Source: Xylona heveae TC161
Taxonomy: Eukaryota > Ascomycota > Xylonomycetes > Xylonales > Xylonaceae
Assembly: GCF_001619985.1 (NCBI RefSeq)
Contig: NW_017264194.1
Coordinates: 930,001 to 994,000, forward strand
Direction: 5' to 3'
Length of the DNA stretch: 64,000 nt
Shown here: positions 59,065-64,000 of the stretch, in pieces
Numbering within the stretch: position 1 is the first letter of the stretch
Layout of the letters: each line of letters begins with the position of its first letter
Program-made: the position numbers and the translations under genes
The notes under the pieces: model-generated
What the model saw: the letters and a program-made list of their open reading frames with translations, nothing else
Databases searched by the model: none
What the model was told of the DNA's origin: nothing

Positions 59065-62000
59065 TCACGATCTCGGGCTGAAGAACCAACTGCTTCTTTT
59101 GTTGCCGCTGCTGTTCTCCTGAGATTGCACCGTCGGGAAGCTGGGAGGCATACCGCTGGTTTCCATCGTCCCTCCGCCACGCAGGGGTTTAGCTATCCTG
59201 GAACCAGCCCCTCCAAAGCTGAACCCGCCCGACGAAGGCGAAGAGGAAAGACCACGCGTAGAACCGACCTTTGCTGCTTCAAGTCGCTCCTTGACGGCCG
59301 TGAGCTGAGCCTCGAATCTGGAGTTTCTTTTAGTATTCTTTCCCGGTTGAACGCCACGAGTTTTAGAGACGTACCTGTGATTTGCTGCCGTCAACTTCTC
59401 TTGACTGTCCTGCAACAATCCCTCGAGGCTTTGTATCCGTTCATTTCGAGCGATCAATTTCCGTTCCGCGATCGCAACTTCTTTCTTGAGACTACCATTT
59501 TGCTCGACCAATTGGCGTTGCACGTGTGTCAGTTGCTCCAAATTCCGCTCGAGGAATGCCATTTTCTTCTGTTGGGACCGGTTGTTGGAGCTCTTGAGGA
59601 CGTTGTTATATTGCTCCCTGGCTTCGTCTAGCGATATTTCCAGTTCGATCACCTAGTCCAACGGTTAGCCAGTCATTTTACTTTTGAGCAACAAAAGACA
59701 AATACTCACTCTCTCGCAGCGATTCTGAAGGTCCCGCATTAGACTCTTTTTCATCGCATCAAAATCGGCAATCTGTTGCTGCACGGACTTTCCACTTCCG
59801 CCCGTCGGCGCAGCAAGGCCATTGAGTGCGCCCGCTTTCAGTGCTTGCCGTGTATTTGCAATATCCGCTTTGAGTTTTTCGTTCTCTTTTGAAGCCCGCT
59901 CAAGGTCTTCCTTGAGCTGCTCGATTGAGAGATGGCGAGTATCGTCTCTATCGGAATAAGCGTTCGCGAGGCGAGACTTGACTTCCTCGATGTCTTCGCT
60001 ACTTAAGTTGCGCTCGAGGACCTCTTCGTATTCTCGTTGTACGTTTGAGAGCCGCTCTTCGAGCTCGTCTCTGCGTTTCTGGTGCGCCGCGGTATCTTCG
60101 CCTTGAACATGCAACGAAAGATCCATCTGCCGAACAAGGTTTTGCGTCTCAGAAAGCTTAGACCTGATGTTTTTGATGTCATCTGGTCTCATTTCAGAGC
60201 CCACAGTCGTAGCTTCGAGCAATGAATCCACAAGCCAAATAACGTCGTTGATGCTCTTTTCGCTCTCGGAGAGACTTTCGCCGCCCAAGTCAAAACCAGC
60301 CATCATCTTCGCCATTCGCTCTGCCTTCTTCCTTTCCTTTTCATCCAGCGCAGCGGTTGTCTCCTTTGCGCTCATCTTCACATCCAACAATTGCTGCTTC
60401 ACCTCATCTAGCTCTGTCGTGAGCTCCGAGTTGGCTTCTTTGAGCCCATCCATGGTAATTTGTGCCTCTCTGCTCTCGAAACTAATCCTTTCAAGAGACA
60501 TCCTCATCTCATCAACTTCGCTGGTAAGCTTTTCATTCTCCTTTGCTGTCTTCGAGTTGTGGTCTTTGAGGAACTGTAGCTCCTCTTTTGTCTCTCTCAG
60601 AGTTTTTTCAACATTTGCCAGTTGGGTCTCTTTTTCGGAAATCTGATCCTGTAATTCATTTTCGCGGCGTAGGAATTCCTCTCTTTCGTCTTTATCAAGA
60701 AGGATGCTTGGCGTGCTCGCGCGGTCTCCAAGTCTTGAATCCGGTCGAGAAGGACTGTCCGTCCTTCCTTGGTCTGCATTCTGCAGTCTGGACGGAGTAG
60801 CAGGCCGCGGTTTCGTATCCGACTTCAGATTAGGTATGCCATCTATGGCAAGTGGTAGAGCCCAACGCTCTTTCGGAACGCTCTCGCCGCTCCGCCACAG
60901 CTGAATTTCACCTTGCAGGGTTGACACATAATTTTCAAACGTCGTTACCTGATGTTGAGCCTTTTTGAGTAGCTGCTTCAGCTCTGCCGGACTAAGCTCA
61001 GCGTTGATCTTTGCCTTATTCTTGATCGATTTCGCCCGGACACCAAATCTTAGGGTGCTAATAGTCTCCGCGTCATTGTAACTGCTCGGAGAGCAGTTGA
61101 TGATCAGTGTTGTTCTTGAATTTCCACCCAAACTTTCTTGCAAGATTCTGGTAAGCTTCGAGTCTCGGTAGGGGATATGTGTAGATTTGCCGTCAGTCAG
61201 AGAATTAATCACCATTCCTAATGCACTCAAACTCTTGTTGATTTTCTTTGCTTCTTCAAGAGTCTGGCCGCTCGCACCCGTTTTCCCGACCTTTTCGCTA
61301 CCGGCCAGGTCAACAAGAAAGAGCTGGCCACTCTTTGCGGAGCCAGTTTCGACATTTTTTTGGGTGATTGTGATGACAAAAATCGAATGGGACCGTGATG
61401 ACTCCTGGTTCATGTTCGTGGCAGCCACTGCTCGGGCGTTTCCACCGCGGCGCATGACCTCATAAACTTCCTGTACGCTAGAGACGTAGATTTCCAAAAG
61501 ACCCTTGACATATACACCTCTATTCTTTTCTTCGTGCACCGGAAGGTTGTCATTTTGAGGAGCCAACAAATCCCTGATCCTCTCCATGTAAATCTCCATG
61601 TAGCTGACCCTAACTGTATACTCGATATTCCCTGGACTGGCCAAAATACTCGCAAATATTTGTTCCACAATCCGTGGTATTATTCCCTTCGTATCATCGT
61701 CGTCGATATCTGATCCCATCATGGTATAAGACTTTCCCGCACCTGTCTGGCCATAGGCAAAGACGGTTCCGTTATAGCCATTTAAAATATCGTCGACCGT
61801 GGATCGGATAGAGAAATCGAAGACATCGTTTTGACGGCAGTTCATATCAAAGACGCGATCAAATGTAAAAGCACCGGTTGCTTCCTTTGACTATATCCCG
61901 TCATGTTAATACTGCCATTTGAGGTAGAAGATGCACATGTATGATGGGACTGTATGTGTCCAAGCATGCAGGTTGTTCCAATGTGACCTACATTTAGACG

Positions 62001-62249
62001 GCATGTATCTTCCGATTCAAAGTCGACTATCGGTTCTCCTCCACTGGACAGCTCGACCTTATTCTGTGGTCGAAACCGCGCCACCACTGGGATACTCGTC
62101 AGCCCATATTGCAAAGTCAAAAGATATTTCATTCCCGTCAAACAATACCCTTTATGGAGTTGTTCGCAGAACCCGTGCTGCTCCTATTCCGTTATCAATC
62201 GTTAGTACCCGAGATTATCATGGATTTGGGTCCCGAAGACTTACGCCAT
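59065..62249 (-). CDS. kinA: Kinesin-1 heavy chain
   Basis: Six exons (62249-62245, 62183-62149, 62086-61992, 61890-59710, 59652-59375, 59317-59065) join exactly to 948 aa. This is the fungal conventional kinesin (KinA in A. nidulans, NKin in Neurospora), the plus-end motor that moves vesicles and dynein along microtubules to the hyphal tip. The N-terminus MASSTGSANNSIKVVARFRP is assembled from three short exons. The motor domain has the P-loop GQTGAGKSYTMMGS from residue 92, switch I NQESSRSHSIFV and switch II VDLAGSEKVGKTGA; LTRILQESLGGNSRTTLIIN and the neck region ELSPAELKQLLKKAQ follow. The stalk is coiled coil, and the conserved C-terminal helix KKMAFLERNLEQLTHVQRQL is the fungal cargo-binding part. 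The tail is Gly/Ser-rich. It is not essential in aspergilli but affects growth rate. Confidence 0.96.
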
Positions 62250-63097
62250 GATGTTTAAAGTCTTTGACGATTCAATATTAGTTTAGCAAACTCGACAATA
62301 TTGTCATAGATTTCGATCTCTACTAGTTTGAGCCTGCCAGTCCCACGACGCATTGATTAATTGGTGAGGGGAGTCGCGGCCTCTGCGATGGTTCCGCCGT
62401 TACGGCCTCGCGCAAAATGCTGCGCAAGGTCAGAAAATCGGATTCGGCCGGTTATCGATCAACAGACGTGATCGCAAGACTGCCCGTGGAGCTACTTGAC
62501 GTGCAGGGGCTATATGCACAGCTTTGTCACACTTGACAGGGCCAAATTAATGGTGTTGACAATTGGTGTTGTTCGGCTTAGGCTCGACAACGCGCTAGCG
62601 GCATCCCTAGCTAATGTTGACCCCTCGGACCCCTCGCGGCCCGCCCACTGAAATTGGCAAAGGCGGCTCGCAAGATATTCGCCAGGAATAATCACTGACG
62701 CAGAACACCAAAATCATGTTTTTTGATAGAGAATGAATGGAATTTCGATCTGTATGAAGTAGAGAAATGTCATGAATCGACAAACGAGACCGCTTTGCTA
62801 TGCTTTTCACACCAGCAAACACCGAGCAAAAAACTAAATACATAGGGGATCTCCATAAAGAACACCTTCCCAAAGAAGCACCTTCATCCGGCACTCAATG
62901 ACACCAAATTCAACGATCATGATCTCATCATTCCGCCCGCAAGGGACATACATGCGGTATATGGCCAATCCACAGATTCCGAGTATCCGTCAAGATTCGC
63001 CGTTCCGGAAGCCAGGGAACTTGAGACAAAACGAAGCTTCATCCCATAATGCCGCCAAAAGAAAAAGACGCCCGAAAAGGAAAAGTAGTGCGATTGT
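62250..63097. other. Intergenic: kinesin promoter and RAD6 3' flank
   Basis: 848 bp between two genes on the same strand. Open frames here are short and unlike known proteins. Nothing else was recognised. Confidence 0.5.
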
Positions 63098-63843
63098 TCA
63101 ATCCTCCCAGCTCTTCTCAACGGTTTCTCGTACTCGTTTGGTGTACTCTCGGCGGTTGTCTTTATAAAGGTTTGAGGCCTCCACATTAGCAGGAGAGGAG
63201 GTGTTGGGATCGTTCAGGAGACTGTTCGAAAAGTCCATCATCAGTACTCGTGTTCAGTCCACTGGTAGGAATGAAAGAGCAACACCGATTGTGGGAATTT
63301 ACCTTTGAATGCTTGTGAGAATGGCAGCTACGTCATAGGTCGGACTCCAGCGATTTTGCAAAATGTCTAAGCACAGCTCACCGGTACCATAGACATTTGG
63401 ATGGAACATTTGACTGATGAATTTGACCCCCGGAGGTTTATTTGGGTATTGTTCTTCAAAGTGCATCACTAGCCGGAAGGTGCCATCCTCGAAAGGAGTG
63501 TCAGCAGGCCCAATAATCACAGCGTTCCTGGACATCATTCGAATTAGCCTTATATGTTCCGATGTGTCGGATTCTCGTAATTTCATCGTAGTCACGTACC
63601 AAGTCATGACATTATCGGCAATGGGAGAGGCCGATACTCCGGCGGGGGGATCGGTTTGCATGCGCTGTGACATGGGCAAATTAGCGTCTATTCAATGTAA
63701 ATGTTGATTCGTAGGACAAAAATTTGAGTCTATAGACAATATGTATCGATGTGGGGTTTATGCAAAAAGCGTGAACTTCAACGCATCATGGCGGGGCTCA
63801 CCTTGAAATCACGCATCAAACGACGTCGTGCTGAAGTCGACAT
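63098..63843 (-). CDS. RAD6: Ubiquitin-conjugating enzyme E2 Rad6/Ubc2
   Basis: Four exons (63843-63802, 63664-63600, 63527-63303, 63221-63098) join to 151 aa, the same length as A. nidulans UvsJ. Rad6 works with Rad18 to ubiquitinate PCNA for DNA-damage tolerance, with Bre1 to mono-ubiquitinate histone H2B, and with Ubr1 in the N-degron pathway. The start [20 protein letters not shown] is the conserved Rad6 N-terminus. The E2 fold follows, with the HPN motif in [11 protein letters not shown] and the active-site Cys88 in [13 protein letters not shown]. It ends [11 protein letters not shown], lacking the long acidic tail of budding-yeast Rad6 but keeping a short acidic end. All introns are GT-AG. 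Confidence 0.97.
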
Positions 63844-64000
63844 GATGGTCTCTAAGGCGTCCGAAAATCTAATCGATAATATAGAGAATGGGTAATCTGT
63901 GTAGAAGCGATGCAATGCGCAGAGGTTGAAAATGGCTGAGTTGAAACAACTGTCTGGCGAGAGCGAATGTATGATGAAGAAAGGAAGAGAAGACCAGCGG
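63844..64000. promoter_or_regulatory. 5' flank of RAD6
   Basis: The last 157 bp of the window lie upstream of the RAD6 start on the coding strand and should contain leader and part of the promoter. No specific element was identified. Confidence 0.45.

Overview
The window is nuclear DNA of a filamentous ascomycete (Pezizomycotina; the proteins look most like Eurotiomycetes of the Aspergillus/Penicillium kind, but genus cannot be fixed from sequence alone). Reasons: short introns of about 45-290 nt with GT..AG ends and CTAAC/CTAAT-type branch points, a Zn2Cys6 regulator, a kinesin-1, PP1, Rad6 and SMC1 that read like their Aspergillus counterparts, and long pyrimidine-rich leaders. Twenty protein genes can be modelled, nearly all with exon joins that close exactly in frame. 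No tRNA, rRNA, CRISPR, virus-like element or intact transposon was seen.

Layout. 0.3-2.6 kb: NatB acetyltransferase catalytic subunit (+) facing the mitochondrial ATP synthase delta subunit (-). 2.6-6.6 kb: gene-free, the upstream region of a large acidic, disordered protein (6574-8964, +). 9.8-10.9 kb: Sar1 GTPase (+). 10.9-14.7 kb: non-coding, with a 10-N assembly gap and a dense patchwork of simple tandem repeats. 14.7-16.1 kb: PP1 catalytic subunit (-). 19.3-21.9 kb: leucine-rich-repeat protein (-), followed by a 6-kb region without a confident gene. 28.0-30.5 kb: patatin-like lipase (-). 31.3-34.0 kb: pyruvate dehydrogenase protein X (-) and a mitochondrial-type membrane protein (+), divergent. 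34.5-37.4 kb: urease accessory protein UreG (-) and SAICAR synthetase (+), divergent. 37.7-38.6 kb: secreted lysozyme-like protein (-). 40.2-42.1 kb: unknown disordered protein (-). 44.8-51.6 kb: cohesin SMC1 (-) and glycerophosphocholine acyltransferase (+), divergent. 52.3-54.0 kb: Zn2Cys6 transcription factor (+). 55.1-58.5 kb: 4-nitrophenylphosphatase-type HAD phosphatase (+) facing DNA primase large subunit (-). 59.1-62.2 kb: kinesin-1 (-). 63.1-63.8 kb: Rad6/Ubc2 (-).

This is an ordinary housekeeping segment. The genes do not form a biosynthetic or defence cluster, and I found no sign of a new system. The points most worth a second look are structural: very small coding exons (5, 15, 18, 22 and 23 nt), one apparent GC-AG intron, the tandem-repeat patchwork beside the assembly gap, an in-frame open extension behind the stop codon of the transcription factor, CGCG-rich G1/S-type sites upstream of primase and SMC1, and two gene-poor stretches that may hide non-coding transcripts or missed exons.
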